A stretch of 64,000 nt of DNA from Apostichopus japonicus (GCF_037975245.1 NC_092577.1:24611398-24675397); one strand, 5' to 3'. Shown: positions 9,146-21,954, counted from the first letter of the stretch. The notes: a model not told the origin generated them from the letters alone. Numbers and translations are program-made.

Positions 9146-9889
9146 GTGATATTGTATATGCTACAGATTATTGTGCTTTCATGCAAGATATCATCTCCAA
9201 TGGATTTGCAGAAAGGGGTTCCTGTTGGTGAAATGACTTCACAAAACGGTATTGTTAATTTCATACCACACCATGGAATCTATCATCCAAAGAAACCTGG
9301 CAAAATTCGTGTGGTGTTCGATTGTAGTGCTACGTTTAAGTGTGTCTCACTTAACGATTATTTGCTAACAGGACCTAATTTGACAAAGACACTTGTTAGG
9401 GTTCTTTGCCGGTTTCGACAAGAGAGTGTTGCATTTATGGGTCATATTGAAGCAATGTGTTATAAATTTAAGGTAAATAAGGAACAAAGGGATCTTCTAC
9501 GTTTCCTTTGTTGGAAGAATGGTGATTTTACTACTGAGCCTGTAGAGTATCGTATGACAGTTCACCTCTTTGGAAGAAAGGAGGTCTCAAATTTCAGAAT
9601 TGTGATGAGAGTCTGTTCCCTCAGAGGATCAAGCTGGAGCTCCTCAGGATTTCAATCTTTGTTTGGATCCCTTACCCATAGAAAGAGTATTATGTGTACG
9701 CTGGTGTCAGATGTATTTCAATTTAAAATCACCTTAAAGGATCAGCCCCTTACTAGGCGTGGAATTATTTCCACTGTGAATTCTGTAAACGATCCTTCAG
9801 GCTTTGTTTCTGCAGTTGTCCTTATAGAGAAGCAGATTTGTGAAAGTCTGTGTAATAATCATATGGCCTGGGATTTGCCCTCTGTCTGA
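9146..9889 (+). pseudogene. BEL/Pao reverse transcriptase fragment
   Basis: A 247-codon open frame with the N-terminal half of a Pao-type reverse transcriptase: VNFIPHHGIYHPKKPGKIRV (about 9254-9313), VFDCSA, SLNDYLLTGPNLTKT, then FMGHIEAMCYKF and RDLLRFLCWKNG. In active relatives the motif at FMGHIEAM has an aspartate, one of the catalytic metal ligands, where this copy has Gly-His, so it is catalytically dead. The usual Y-x-D-D block is not legible. Downstream residues up to 9889 drift from the family pattern, which indicates indels. Confidence 0.75.
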
Positions 9890-10564
9890 TGAGTTGAGAG
9901 CAACTTGGGAAAATCGGAGTAGAAACCTCTGTAAACTGGACGAATTCAAATTTCAAAGTTGTTATAAGCCTATTGGTTTTGGTAAGGTTGTCAGAGTAGA
10001 ACTACATAACTTTTGTGATGCAAGTACTAAAGGCTATAGTCATTGTTCGTTTCGTCTTCAAAATGGCTTGAACCAAGTACACTGCGCCTTTGTCATGGGA
10101 AAGGCAAGAGTAGCAGCGATAAAGTCAATCACAATTCCTCGTTTAGAACTAACTGCAGCCTTATTATCAGTCAAAATTAGTCTCTTACTTCGAAAAGAGC
10201 TTGAGTATGATAGCATAGTGAATTCTTTTGGACAGACAGTCAAGTGGTATTAGGTTACATCAACAATGAGGCACGTAAGTTCCATGTTTTTGTTGCCAAC
10301 CGCGTCCAACAGATACGAAATGCAACAGATCCCTCTCAGTGGAGGCATGTCAAGGGTTCTAATAACCCTGCTGACCACGCCTCAAGAGGCATGACTACAG
10401 AGGAGTTGCTAGGATCCAATTGGCTCACTGAACCTAAGTTTATTAGAAACGTTGAACCCCTTTTGCAAGTCATCTTGCAAATCTTTCTGCTGATGATCCT
10501 GAAGTTAGAAGGCTCAATTCATTACTTGTTCAAAGTGAAGGGTCTCCTTTTTATTTGGAGGTAG
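9840..10564 (+). pseudogene. BEL/Pao RNase H region, fragmented
   Basis: Two overlapping open stretches, 9840-10253 and 10244-10564, carry the Pao-family domain. It shows LHNFCDASTKGYSHCSFRLQ, then AFVMGKARVAA, ITIPRLELTAALLSVKISLL, and after a frame break VLGYINNEARKFHVFVANRV, IRNATDPSQWRHVKG and NNPADHASRGM. The aspartates of CDAS and the histidine-rich HVKGSNNPADHASRG end are the expected RNase H landmarks. The frame break lies at about 10250. Confidence 0.75.
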
Positions 10565-11660
10565 GAAGATTAAAGCATGTCTCAAGTTGGTTGAAAGCAA
10601 AAAGAGCTATTGCTGTGTGCTTGTTTCTGAAGGTTAATCTTAAGAATGGCCTACGTAGTGATATTCATGCTCAGGAATCCCCTAAATGTATTGGGGTCAA
10701 GGAACTAAGAACAGCAGAGCTTCAAATTCTAAGAATGGTGCAAGCTGATGCATTTAAGGTGGAGATAGACTTTCTGAGAACCTGCAAAACCTCAAGGAAT
10801 GAGCTTGGTACATTTTTAAAGACAGGGCCTCTTGGTGATCTTGATCCCTTTCTGGATGATAATGAAATTATGCGTGTCGGCGGACGTCTCTGTAAGTCCA
10901 GTTCAGAATTTCATGTAAGGCATCCTGTAATATTTCCAATGACTGGACATGTAACAAATTTACTTACATACCACTTCCATGAGAAGGTTTAAACACCAAG
11001 GTCGTAGTTTAAGAACCAACGAGATTAGGGTCAATGGTTTCTGGGTTGTTGGTTGCAGTAGTGCCGTTGCCAAAGTCATACGTGGTTGCGTAAAATGTCA
11101 AATATCGGGGTAAGCTTAACCAACAAAAAAATGGTACATCTACCAGCAGATCGAGTAGAGGCATCTCCTCCATTAACGTATGGCGGTTCTTAGCCGTTCG
11201 GGGTCCCATTAGAGTATTGCGCTCCGATCAAGGAACTAATTTTTGGGGGGCTAGTAACGAACTCTCTAGATGAGACGTATCACAATAGTGTCAGTAAGTT
11301 CCTTCTGAAACAAGGATGTGATTATTTCCAGTTCAAATTTAACGTCCCCCATGCCAGTCATACGGGAGGAGTGTGGGAACGTCAGATTCGCACTGCTCGC
11401 AATATATTTAATTCTACATTAGATAAGCCGCACAATGTCAGCAGACACACTCTATGATCCGATGTCTTCGGCACCACTGACCCCAAACCATTTGATCACC
11501 ATGAAGTCAAGGGTGCTCCTTCCCCTCCAGGTAGTTTTGATTATTCACGCAAACGTTGGCGTAGAGTGAGTCCAGTATTTGACCAATGTTTTTTGGTCTC
11601 GGTGGAGAGCAGAATATCTGCAAAATCTTCAAGCACGTCAATAGTGGTCTAAGCCCTCTC
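10555..11660 (+). pseudogene. BEL/Pao integrase, fragmented
   Basis: The 10555-10992 frame ends in the integrase entry region (DNEIMRVGGRLCKS, RHPVIFPMTGHVTNLL, YHFHEKV). Frames after 10990 show a zinc-finger remnant (GCVKCQ near 11080), GPIRVLRSDQGTNFWGA (about 11200-11250) with the second catalytic aspartate, and FNVPHASHTGGVWERQIRTA (about 11340-11400) with the catalytic glutamate. At least three frame breaks separate these blocks. The core is recognisable but non-functional. Confidence 0.72.
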
Positions 11661-11686
11661 GTAACATTCAGATAAATGATGTTGTA

Positions 11687-11890
11687 TTGGTAAAGGATGA
11701 AGATTTGCCTACAAATGAGTGGCCATTTGCCAGGGTGGTAGATGTTATTCTGGGTGATGATAACTGTGCAAGAAAGGGTAAGGTCGCATTAAGTGCACAT
11801 ATAGATAAAGGCAAACTTAAGGGTAAGGCAACAGTGCTTGAACGGCCAATACACATAGTCATTGTTTTGGTCGAAAACTTCAATGCGTAG
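11687..11890 (+). pseudogene. BEL/Pao integrase C-terminal tail
   Basis: A 67-codon frame beginning VKDEDLPTNEWPFARVVDVI, the typical C-terminal DUF5641-like segment of Pao polyproteins (upstream QINDVVLV lies in the same frame). It ends at a stop at 11890, about 190 bases before the 3' LTR. Confidence 0.7.
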
Positions 11891-12076
11891 AATTGCTACA
11901 AGGAGCCAGCAGGTTTTTACAGCTTCATTTATGGTTAAGTGCGTGTTCTGAATTTCATTTATATTATGTTTATTGTGTTTGACAAAATGTTTCCATTTGT
12001 ATTTCGTGTTTAACTTTAATTTCGTGTATTTCAATGGTATAAAATTAATTAAATTCATTTTGAGAGGGCATGTAAG

Positions 12077-12443
12077 TGTGTGAAGTCATGCCCTCTGTTT
12101 GATCTCTGTGACTTTGTCACGGGATTTTCGCTTATAAAAGAGTAAAGGATTCCAAAGAGGTACAATTTTACTCTTGCGGTTTATGGAGTTTTTAATGTGT
12201 AATTGTAGAAACTATTTCAGTTGCGTCTTTGAGGTTTGCGTTGTATTTTCTAGTCTTTATGTGCTATTTGGTATGTTTTGTGATGCTTGCGATTTACTGA
12301 TTATTTGTGATATATTTGTACGTTAATAGAGAATTTATATATATATATTTTTGGTACTTTTCACGGATTGAATAGATGCGTAATCCAGTAGAAGCCTTAG
12401 TGTCCTCTTTACTCGCCTACATCTCTACACCACCACGGTTACA
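12077..12443 (+). repeat. 3' LTR of the BEL/Pao element
   Basis: A 367-bp repeat of 7894-8521 without the SINE-bearing segment. It is preceded by a short purine stretch (GAGAGGGCATGTAAG) that could be the polypurine tract. It contains a TATAAAAG box (about 12132) that may be the element promoter. Confidence 0.85.
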
Positions 12444-14619
12444 CTCATGCTTTTAAAATGCTGTTCAAGAAACTAAGCCAGAAGTTTGTATGCGCACCGC
12501 ACCCCCTAACACAAGTCAACCACATGGTTAAGTCCAAGAACTACTTGCGCACAAAGTCCAAATTGTTTGCTTCAGAAGTCAGCAAAAGTATTTAAGTCCT
12601 CCTTGCACGCTTGACCAAGAACTGGCGCGCTAAGACAAAGCGCACACGCGCGAGGACGAAGCGCGCATGGCTTTCAAATTGCGTGCAGAATGAATATGTT
12701 AACCCTTGGAGCGCGTGGGTTGTGCTGAGGTTGCTTACTTTTGTGTAGAGGGGGGGGGGGAGTCCACAATTGTGTGTTGAAAATTGAAGGCACTCGCATT
12801 TTCAGCTTGTAGAGTTCGTAGTTTACATTTCTAGAACCCTTTTAAATAAAATTTTTTTTCTTCCTCATTGCATGGGCTATAAAACTTCCCAAATATTATT
12901 CGGGTTCAGTCATGAACTCGATCGAACTAAACAATCGCTTACTTGAATGTTCGACCAACAACACACGCAGGCTCCTAGCTAACAGTATGCACCTAGGCTA
13001 CGTTGTTCAACAACAACAAAGCGTTTAACCCCTGACCGACCTCGCGAGCGGTCCTACGGTGGATAATAGCATTGTTTTTTTTATAGAATACACACTTTGC
13101 AACTAGCATACCTAGCATCCTTTATGGCCAAGCAAGATGATACTGGTTACTCTGTCCCGTCCGTAAAATACATACTGTGCTGTGGCACCATAGACCTTCT
13201 GAGTACACACATTGTACAGCACACAGATGACAGAAACTGCGAAAATTAAAGTGAAAAGATCGCTGATTGCGAAGGACGGATTAACAAAACATATCTCAAG
13301 ATTGTTGTAACTTTAGTGTACGAATGTACAGAACAGAAAGATGGGCACCGGCGGCAAACAAAAAGACCACCATGCCAATTTGTTTGCCGTCGGTTGAGTG
13401 TATTTTATAGGGGCACAACGGCAAGCACGTCGCTTACTTCACTAACTGCAAGTGAGTCTGATGACTTTGCTCATATCTTGATAATTTATGACGTTGCAGG
13501 GTCAAATTAACATTTTCAAGTGGTATTAAGAACTGAAAACCATCATTTGGAATATCACCAAACTTGGTAGACTCTAAAAAGAAACGTCTTTTACAAAACG
13601 CGTTCTAAAAATGCCGTTAACAGCATCGTCCCGCATGGTTGTGCGCATTGGCTACTGGTGTTAATCCAGTTCTATAAACGCTGCCATTGTGTTTCCAAAG
13701 TTTTCATCGCGTAACGGCATTCAGCTCGACGTATGCCTCAAATGTTTGTATCAACACCAGCGTCTTTATGGTATATTAATATTAACAGCACGGCCCAAGT
13801 TGTATTAGCACCCAAGTGTTCATAGCAAATGATGTCACGAATTAAGCCACGCCTTCTTCAGACGCGTTGAAATATGATTGGTGGATTGAGGCTGACACCA
13901 CGAGCATGACACGCGAACGTCGTACGCCTGCAGTGCTTACCTATGTGTCATCACCTCCTGATTTGCCGTTCTGGATGAGATTTAAAGTAAACGAAGAGGT
14001 ATTTTGCAGTCTGCTTAGTTTGTATTTCCTAGATTAATAGGGTGAAATATTACACGTGAAAATTTAACATATTCCTAGACCTAGCGACCGTCAGGCCAGA
14101 ATTGTAAAACTAAAAGGCGGCAAATAACCTAACGTTAACCGACGCTACACATTGACACAAAGCGGAATGCAGATATCCTAACTTGCTGTCTGCTAACTTG
14201 CAACTAAGTCAGCAATGCTAAGTTGGACGCAGTCAGTACGGTAGGCTATTTAGCCCTTGGCTGCTAAGCTGGACACAGTCAGTAGGCTATTTATGCCTAG
14301 GCCTATGTTGTATTACGGGCCTTGGTTTGGGATCATATCTGCCTATTCAGTCAACATCCAGAAACTGACAAAGTAAGTATATAAAACCCTTCATATGATC
14401 ATAACAAAAAGGGCTAGCCTAAGCTACCTGGCTCTAATTTAGAATCTGTGACCAAACTCTCCCTACTTCATACCCAGGATGTAATTATAATGATGGAGTG
14501 TCTTTCTCAAAATGCACACCTCTACTGACTTAGTGCACAGTGTGATGTACTTCCTGTCACAGATTCTAAATTATTTCCCTAGGCTATGGTAGTATGGGTC
14601 GATGTTCTTCCATTGACTT

Positions 14620-14815
14620 TTAGAGGATTAAAGGTGGTGTGCGAAATTCATTTCGTAGGGGCAGTATGGGCTGGATTGTCTCAGCGGTACCGCTTTCTCG
14701 GGACTGTCTTATGACGTGCCGCACCTGCTGGCCAGGAGAAGGACCGTCAGATTTTAGGTTATCTGGGGAGCGAACCCACAAACAAGCGCTATCGCTAGGC
14801 CCTAACTCCTTGTGA
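14620..14815 (-). repeat. Possible tRNA-derived SINE
   Basis: On the minus strand, TAGCGATAGCG followed by GGTTCGCTCCC resembles polymerase III A and B boxes. A body then reads towards CTGAGACAATCC. The box spacing is shorter than in a tRNA and no target duplication was found, so this is tentative. Confidence 0.28.
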
Positions 14816-17800
14816 TAACTTGTAATTTGTATGTGTTTGTTTGTTTCCCAAAATATTAAAATTAAGAGCCTGAACAACAATTAACATTTGCATTACGCCA
14901 CTATGTCATGTCTGCTACGTCATATCCCACAGCGCACTGGCGCAGCGCACAGCATGCAGCCGTGAACTTGAGTGATCATGATTTCTGAAAAGTTTCCACA
15001 TTAGGCAGAATAATTAATTTTAAGTAGAATAAACTGTAAGAAGTTAACAATTCTACCCTAACCCTATTGATTAAATAAGTATTAACTATAGAAATTGTAT
15101 TTGTAGCCTAACCTAGAACTATCTAGGCCTGAGTATAAACCAAAATGGAACCGGTAAAACTACTTAAAACTAGAACTCTCACAGTAACGTTAGCCTAACA
15201 ACAGTCAAAATGCATTAGGCCTGCTAAACAGGTTAGACTTTTTCGTAATTAAAACCCATTTTCCCTAGGCCTTAACTAGACGGTTACTAATAATGAAGTC
15301 GTACTTTGTGAAAATTGTCACTTCCTAACTTGTACTAGAACTTGTCTAGAACAGCTTCTCGTGTTAAAAATACTTATGTAACCCAGACTGGCAATTTGTG
15401 AGTGTATTGCCACCAGATTCATTACTGGTTTTGTTCCTAACATCTTAAAAATAGTAGAAAAAAATCCAATAAAAATCAACATTTTTGTGTTGAACATGTT
15501 GCTTACATCTGGCCAACCCATATTTCTTACACCATTACACGTAAGTGCCCCACGCTATTTTTCTCAGTGGAAGCACCGCAGCGAAACATGAAACGTTCTA
15601 CCATACCAACGTTAGGCTAACTTTATCAGTGGGCCTATCTTTAGCCTAGTATTTCAGTACAAACGTGTAGGAAAATAGCTATTTGGGGCCAAAGTGACCC
15701 CTAGATGACATTCGGACTTAAATCCCTGAACGCACCCGTACCTTTGGTCCTCGGTGATACAGACTAACTTTCATGATCATCCAATTTGATCTGTAGGAGA
15801 AGCACTTTACAATTTTTCACACAATGGCCGAAACTGACCGCCATGCTGACCTTCTAAACTTCCTGAACACCCCATATGTAATATTGGTCAATGGTAATAC
15901 TGACCAACTCTCATGATCACGACATTTAACCCCTGCAATTTTCCAATGTTCATTTGCTGTGTCTAATTTTCAGTACAGTACGGTCAAACTTCAGTACTGA
16001 TAGTTTTTAAAGACAGTAAAGGTCACTGGAGGTCACTTAATATGCCTAATTCGCATGACTTTTTTGGCCTGCAGGCTCCTGCCCAATGGCGCCTAGAAAT
16101 ATGCCAGGAATTAGTCGTAAAGTCAATAAGAAAATGTTAATATTGTTAAATTTGACCGTGAAAACATGGCTTTGTCATTATACATTTCTAAAAGAATGAC
16201 AATTCACTATAAACAAATAATGTAATTAGATTGAAACCCCAAAAGGAAACTCGGACCCAGAACCAGGATTCACACAGTCGGGGTCAAAACTTGTGGATTA
16301 ATGTTCCTAATGACCTTGTAAGTAAGTTTATTTATTTATTAACTTTTTTTGTTTCTCTCCACAGTGCAGTGACATATTTCTCTGTTGTGCTATCTCAAGC
16401 TTCTGTAAGTTAAGGATGGCGTCATTCGTGCAGTAAATTTGTCACTTTCATTGTTTTCAGATACCATGAGGTGTCTTTACTTCTAAAAATCTGTTACACA
16501 CTCATTCTTTGCTTGATTACATCTTATCACCCTAGGGAGGAAATGAAAGACACTGTATTGTCACCTGATATAGGCAGCCCTGATATCTGAGCAAGTGATT
16601 GACAGTACCAGATCTACTTTCTGGAAATCCTCATACTCTGCCATAGCAACAAGAGCATGTAGTAATTATCAGACTGTAGGTGTAACCAGAGAGGTGTAAC
16701 AATAATTCAAAACAAAGAAGTTTGCATTAGCCTATGATATTGGATTTCTGCTGCCAGTATTTGCACAGGGATGTTAATATTAGGCTAAGCGAAACAATTG
16801 CCTCCACATGGAGGTAAAAACAGACCTCCATGACTGTACTATCACCATGGGGCTATCTGCTCTGATTTAGCTATGGCAGCTATTGCAGGAATTGCTCACT
16901 GCAGGCAGCCTTTTGTGCCAAGGATGAAATGTGGAAGTTGGTGCCCTCACAGCATATGTAATTTTCTACTCTTACCTACTAAACTCCATGCCAACTGCTT
17001 AGTATGTAAAAGATCGAGAGAAGGAATAACATCACAATTTCTAACACCGCAACACAGAACACATAGTAGAAGGCTTTAAGGATGTTACTTTGTTTCAAAT
17101 ATGTAAGAAATATCTACATGTATTCCTAAAAGTTTGCCTTGAAACGTTTCTTCCAAGCTTTTATACAACTTTTCAGTCATGTTTTTGATTGCAGTAATTT
17201 GTAGGATATCATGCTACAGTGCCATTGGTAACTGGTACTTGCCTGCAGTGATGTGAGATGACTGTGGCTTTCACATGTGGTAATACCAATGGGTTATTAA
17301 TCTCATGTAAACTCCTTAGTAATGCCTTTGAGTTAATTTAGCATATTATTTCCTTTTACTTAACGAATGGTTTCCAAAGACGATTCAATGACACATGCAG
17401 GTATACAGAACTGCCTACATTAATTGATAAATATGGACGGGGGATATCCCCCCCCCCCTCCCCCTGCTTGCACATTATACACCTGAGGCATACTTGGTAT
17501 CCATTGTTGAAAATACAGAATTAGGAAGGGGGAAGACAGAGGGTTCCTGCTCCACTTCTACCCACCCCCTCCCCCAGCCATTTTTTCTTTTCTTTTCTTG
17601 AATTTGTTCTTGAGTAGGCCTAATACTGTGTACTATAATTTTTGAAATTCCCAGGGGCTGTTCAATATCTCACTTTATATACAAAAAGTATTAATACTGA
17701 TGAAATTGATTCGGCATGGAGTTGCACTGGCTTTGGATTGCTAGGCTTTATTCACAAAGTCTTTACTGAATTGTTAAATTAGTATGCAGGCTAGCCTTCT

Positions 17801-18112
17801 GTTTCATTGTTCTGAGACATCATGATGGATACTTGTTGGTTTGCGAAATAAGAGGAGATAAAGTTTGTATGTTTATGCTGATGTATTGAAATAATATTGG
17901 GTGACTGCAGATAGTAACTCTTCTGATAACAGCCCTTTGTTGTGTCTACCAAGTTTATTCTCAAAGAAGAAAGGTTCCATATACTGAGAGAGCTTTATGT
18001 TCCATAATATAGAAAGAGTTTTTGTTTAAAACTATTTACTACCTACAGCCCATTCCTTCCATCATCTCCTTGGACTGACCAAGAAATTAATAGCTCCTTT
18101 GCTTTGTGTGGA

Positions 18113-18155
18113 TGTGCACTGGACCAGACTAAATCTGTGCACTGGACCAGACTAA
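18113..18155. repeat. Short tandem duplication
   Basis: TGTGCACTGGACCAGACTAA occurs twice with a period of 23 bases. Confidence 0.8.
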
Positions 18156-19197
18156 TCATGGCAGAGGTGATAAAGTTCTAGAGAGGCTGATGCTACATAA
18201 ACTACTGGTTTTCATATGCTAAGATACAGTGATATTCAATTTCAAACCTCAAGTGACTTATACCAGGGAGCTGCTATGTGTTAGAGTAGCAGTTCCATGC
18301 TTATACCATGGAAGTAGCACTTGCAAGCTTTTACCATGGGTTAAGTGTCCATTTATCATTAAAGCCTATGTTCTGTGTATTGCAAGGTTTACACATTTTC
18401 ACTCATTTACACATTCACTCATTCATTTACTCATTCACACATTTACACACATTTACACCGGCATGGGGCAATTTTAACAATTACATATGTACAATTAATG
18501 TGTTGGAAAGGAACTTAAAGCAGCATTTTGGGTCCTTTAATGATTTTTCTCAACCTCGCTGACTCCACGATGCCATTAACCTATCTATTCAAATCTAACT
18601 TCAAATGGTCGCATCAAAATCAAAAACTTTACAACTTTCAACTTTATTTTTCTGGAAGATATTTTCGTTGGGATCCCAATAAACCTTCCCCATAATATTA
18701 ATATGTAAACACTTTAAATAAGCCTAGAACATAGTTCCATGACAACTCCCTGGTTGTACCAACGCAAAGTTTTTAATCTATTTTTAGCAACGGCTCATAA
18801 CTAAACCTGCATCTCTGATTGGTTGAATTCAAACTAGTGGGTTGGGGGGAACTGTATGCGATTAATTTTAAATGTGGAATTTGTCGGAGGACACTTTCTC
18901 ATTATCTGCAAATATCCCTAATTACTTGGCAGGCAACAACTTGGCTAATATTTTAGTTTGCTGCTTTGTGATTGATGTATGTAAAAAACTCTATGTACAT
19001 GTCATAAACGTGGAAAACTACGACAAAATGCACAATGCTGCTTTTAATACTGAGACATGTATTAAATAAGTCCCACTTATATGTCGACCTTTCTGTGGCT
19101 CCGTGACAGAATTACTAGAAGTTCCAATTTTTACAAATGGCAGCTCCGGTTGCAGTAATTTATTTGACAATTTCTTTCTTTGGCACATATGCATTTA

Positions 19198-19233
19198 CTT
19201 TAAAAGTTAAGGTTCAAACCTTAACTTTTAAAG
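19198..19233. repeat. Perfect inverted repeat, 17-bp arms
   Basis: CTTTAAAAGTTAAGGTT (19198-19214) and its exact complement (19217-19233) are separated by two bases. It lies some 45 bp before the Gypsy 5' LTR. Confidence 0.85.
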
Positions 19234-19279
19234 GATATTTAAAACACTGATATATTTTCAGAAACCACACAATATACAT

Positions 19280-19525
19280 AGTTAATTACGTAAAGGGTAC
19301 TTCCCCCTACTCATGTGATAATCATTGTCCAATCATATGCATGTTTTACGTGACGGGTTTCCGAGGGTGGAAAATTAGAGGAAGGAGAAGAAGAAGTGTG
19401 CTTCGAAGTTGTAAGAAAGGAAGAGGAAATAAATCAGTTATAACAATCAAGATTCTACTAAGCCTACTTTATTGGTTATTTCGTAAAGGACAGGAAAAAA
19501 CCACCCCAAACGAACAAACACAAAA
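19280..19525 (+). repeat. 5' LTR of the Gypsy element (5'-truncated)
   Basis: About 97% identical by eye to 27535-27779: AGTTAATTACGTAAAGGGTA at the start, GAGGAAGGAGAAGAAGAAGT in the middle and CAAACGAACAAACACA at the end. The first 24 bases of the 3' LTR (TGTATAGTGATG...) are missing here. Confidence 0.85.
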
Positions 19526-20775
19526 TGGTGCAGGAGCTGAGCTTTCGGCACATCTGCGGAACTTTATTCAAGCCGTATCCTACCGTACAGTTCAACCAAA
19601 CGTCTGACTAGCTTAGGTAGACGAAACTACGCTATAACGATGTAGCCTAGCCGAGACTACGTCTGTAACCATCAGCCTAGCTGCGATTGATGTAATGTCC
19701 GTCTTCAGGCATTTAAATAAGCCTAGAATCTTTGGGACTGAAACACACTTTCCATCATTTGTGAGTATGGCCATCAAAAGTTTAGGCTATCCCATGACCA
19801 ACCACTGATATTCGATGAACTTAGCCTAGCCTACGCACATCCAAATTAGCCATCCAGTGACGAAGCCACCATCGATCTCATTTTTTTGCTTAGAGTGTAC
19901 AACGCAACTTAGGCTCGAGACATCGTTAACGAATCCTATCATAGCCTATCGGTCGTAGGCCTACGTACATTGTCAGCCATAGCCAACCGTAAGTTCGTAA
20001 CGTAACTGGCATCGGACTGAAATTTAAAAGGCAAATTATAGAACCTCATTGATGACGTAGATTGGATTTTTTTTTCGACCTTATATTCACTGTGGAGCCG
20101 ATGACCCTGTGGCCAACCAAAGCCTAGCTCTACACTAACCTTCAGCTTGAATTCACCATAGCCTAGCCTATGCTTTCAACACAGAGCCATGAAGCCTAGC
20201 CCTTACTGGAGCTTACAGCACTGTAACCTGGAATAGCATACTGCAGCCTACTACACTAATGCAGCCTGAAGCATTGAAAAAACCTAGCCAACGCAGTCTT
20301 ACAAGGGAATTCAGCTCAACAATCTAGCCTGCCTGGACTAATCCTATTCGAAAGAAAACACGTTGAAGACTGTAGCATGGGAAAGTCCCTGCAGCAATTT
20401 CTAACCGTTCCTGAACTTTGGTATTAGCCAACATCTACCAACAGTTTTCTACCGGTGGCCTACCATACCAATACCTTCTACTCGAAAGCCTATGTGCAAG
20501 AAACTACAAACCAGTCTAACTGAAAAATTTATTTATAGTATCGTCAGTCGAGTTGTAACCTTACATAGCCTACAACAGATATTTGATACACTGGTCAATC
20601 TTTTCATGTTACTTGGTGTTGCATGCACATTAATCAAGGCAAATATTGGTCTGCCATACTGAAGGGCCTAGCTCTAACTTGTGCAAATTTTCAGATTTGG
20701 CCAAGCTTTGTCTCACAATTCACTTTGAGTTTTGTGGTATGTTTGATGTGAATTTATTTTGGGTATTAGTCGTTA
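19526..20775 (+). other. Gypsy primer-binding site and leader
   Basis: TGGTGCAGGAGCTGAG at 19526-19541 would pair with a tRNA 3' end reading CTCCTGCACCA. The following 1.2 kb has no ORF and is very rich in AGCCTA words, unlike the coding part. Some of it may therefore be host DNA inserted later. Confidence 0.45.
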
Positions 20776-21690
20776 GTGTTCCATCAGTTGACACAACCAG
20801 CACAACCAGCGCAAAAGTTAAGAGTAACAGATTTTCTTCCTACAAGATTTTGTGGTGATAGAATCGACCGTGAATTGTTTAGAGCACATTTTTATACCTT
20901 TGTAGATTACTTAGAGGCTCATGACCTGCATGAACCTGCTGATCAGGCAGAACTATACAATGTTGTACAACTTTTCAAAAGTAGCCTCCAAGGTACTGGT
21001 AGATTCTGCTAGATTATGGATTGAAGGAAAGGTATTGGAGACATTACAGGATTTACAAACTGTATTTGTCAATCGCTTCAGTCCATCACAGTCTCAATTT
21101 GCCCATGTCACCCAGTTTGAGAATATTACATATATTCCTGGGGAAAGTGCTGAGCAACACTTATCCAAAATAAGACAACTTGCTCAAATAATAGGGTATG
21201 GGGATGACCAAGTAAGAGATAAGTTCTTATCAACCCTGACATCAAAATGTCGCACTGCTGTACTAATGTCAGCTCCTGACAACATTTTGGAGACCATAGT
21301 TACTCGTACCCAGTGTTTTTTGATCTCCAGGATGAAAAAGCTTCTAAGGAGGTATCATTCTCTGCTAGAGAAGTAGCCCCTGCCCCAAATTCTGCAATAT
21401 ATGATGAGATAGCACAGTTGAAAGATCAGTTGCAGACTTTAAATATGGCACAAGGCGAGTTCAGAGAACCACGCAAATTACAGCGTGACAGTACTCCCAA
21501 CCGTAACAGATCAAATTCCCCATCAGTTAACAGAGGAGGTAAAGCCCTAACAGGCGAACCTCGGGATCGCACAATAACTTAGGGCAGGATACTGGTAGAT
21601 ATTACAGACGCAAAATTTTTTGTGACTATTGCCTGTATCCCGGTCATACATGGCGTAACTGTAGAAAACGGCAAAGAGACCTTGAACAAC
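20776..21690 (+). pseudogene. Gypsy gag, fragmented
   Basis: Three overlapping frames (20776-21012, 20921-21376, 21313-21582) give a Gypsy capsid: RVTDFLPTRFCGDRIDRELF, ELYNVVQLFKSSLQG, ARLWIEGKV, FVNRFSPSQSQFAHVTQFEN, YIPGESAEQHLSKIRQLAQ and DQVRDKFLSTL. After a stop at 21582 a CCHC knuckle, CDYCLYPGHTWRNC, is legible at about 21628-21670 in another frame. Capsid and nucleocapsid are thus both present but broken by at least three frame changes. Confidence 0.75.
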
Positions 21691-21954
21691 GCCAAATCCA
21701 AAGAGGGGCAAGACCTACTTCTGAAAGGGATAATCCTCACATTGGTGGTCAAGCATGACTCAGGATTTTTAGAAGGGGAGAGTTCTCAGTGTGCTCCTGA
21801 ACCCTCTCCCTACGTAAATTCTTTGAGGACACCAACTAAGCCTAATAAGAAACAAGGTGATAATAATCATCATAAGGCAGAATACCTGCACAAAGTTGAA
21901 GTTGAGATTCAGTTAAATTCCAACAATTATGCAAAAGGTTATTTACCTGACAAG

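Larger units (their letters stand above)
7894..12443 (+). mobile_element. BEL/Pao-type LTR retrotransposon, decayed
   Basis: Two direct repeats (7894-8521 and 12077-12443) begin TGTGTGA(A/G)GTCATGCC and end ACGG(C/T)TACA. They flank a pol region whose motifs are those of the BEL/Pao group: HPKKPGKIRVVFDCSA, SLNDYLLTGPNLT, then a Pao-type RNase H and an integrase. Only traces of gag are present and no protease was found, so the internal part is deleted. The LTRs differ by substitutions and by large indels. No target duplication was recognised at the outer ends. Confidence 0.85.
12444..19279. other. Gene-poor intergenic stretch
   Basis: No convincing coding region in 6.8 kb. It holds AT-rich DNA, many AGCCTA/TAGGCCTA words (densest at about 14060-15250), a possible reverse-strand SINE (14620-14815), a diverged two-copy repeat (about 15670-15930), C- and G-runs (17449-17463), a short tandem duplication at 18113-18155 and an ACATTTACACTC-type simple repeat (about 18390-18460). 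ORFs of 60-90 codons here have no recognisable motif. Confidence 0.5.

Noticed and set aside
7894..12443. Target duplication for the BEL/Pao element
   Set aside because: The five bases before (TTCAG) and after (CTCAT) differ, so none could be claimed.
13316..13510. 64-codon ORF with several Arg and Lys residues
   Set aside because: No homology signal, poor start context and no splice or repeat support.
18390..18460. ACATTTACACTC-type repeat as a minisatellite gene region
   Set aside because: Irregular low-complexity DNA; the overlapping ORFs are artefacts of the repeat.
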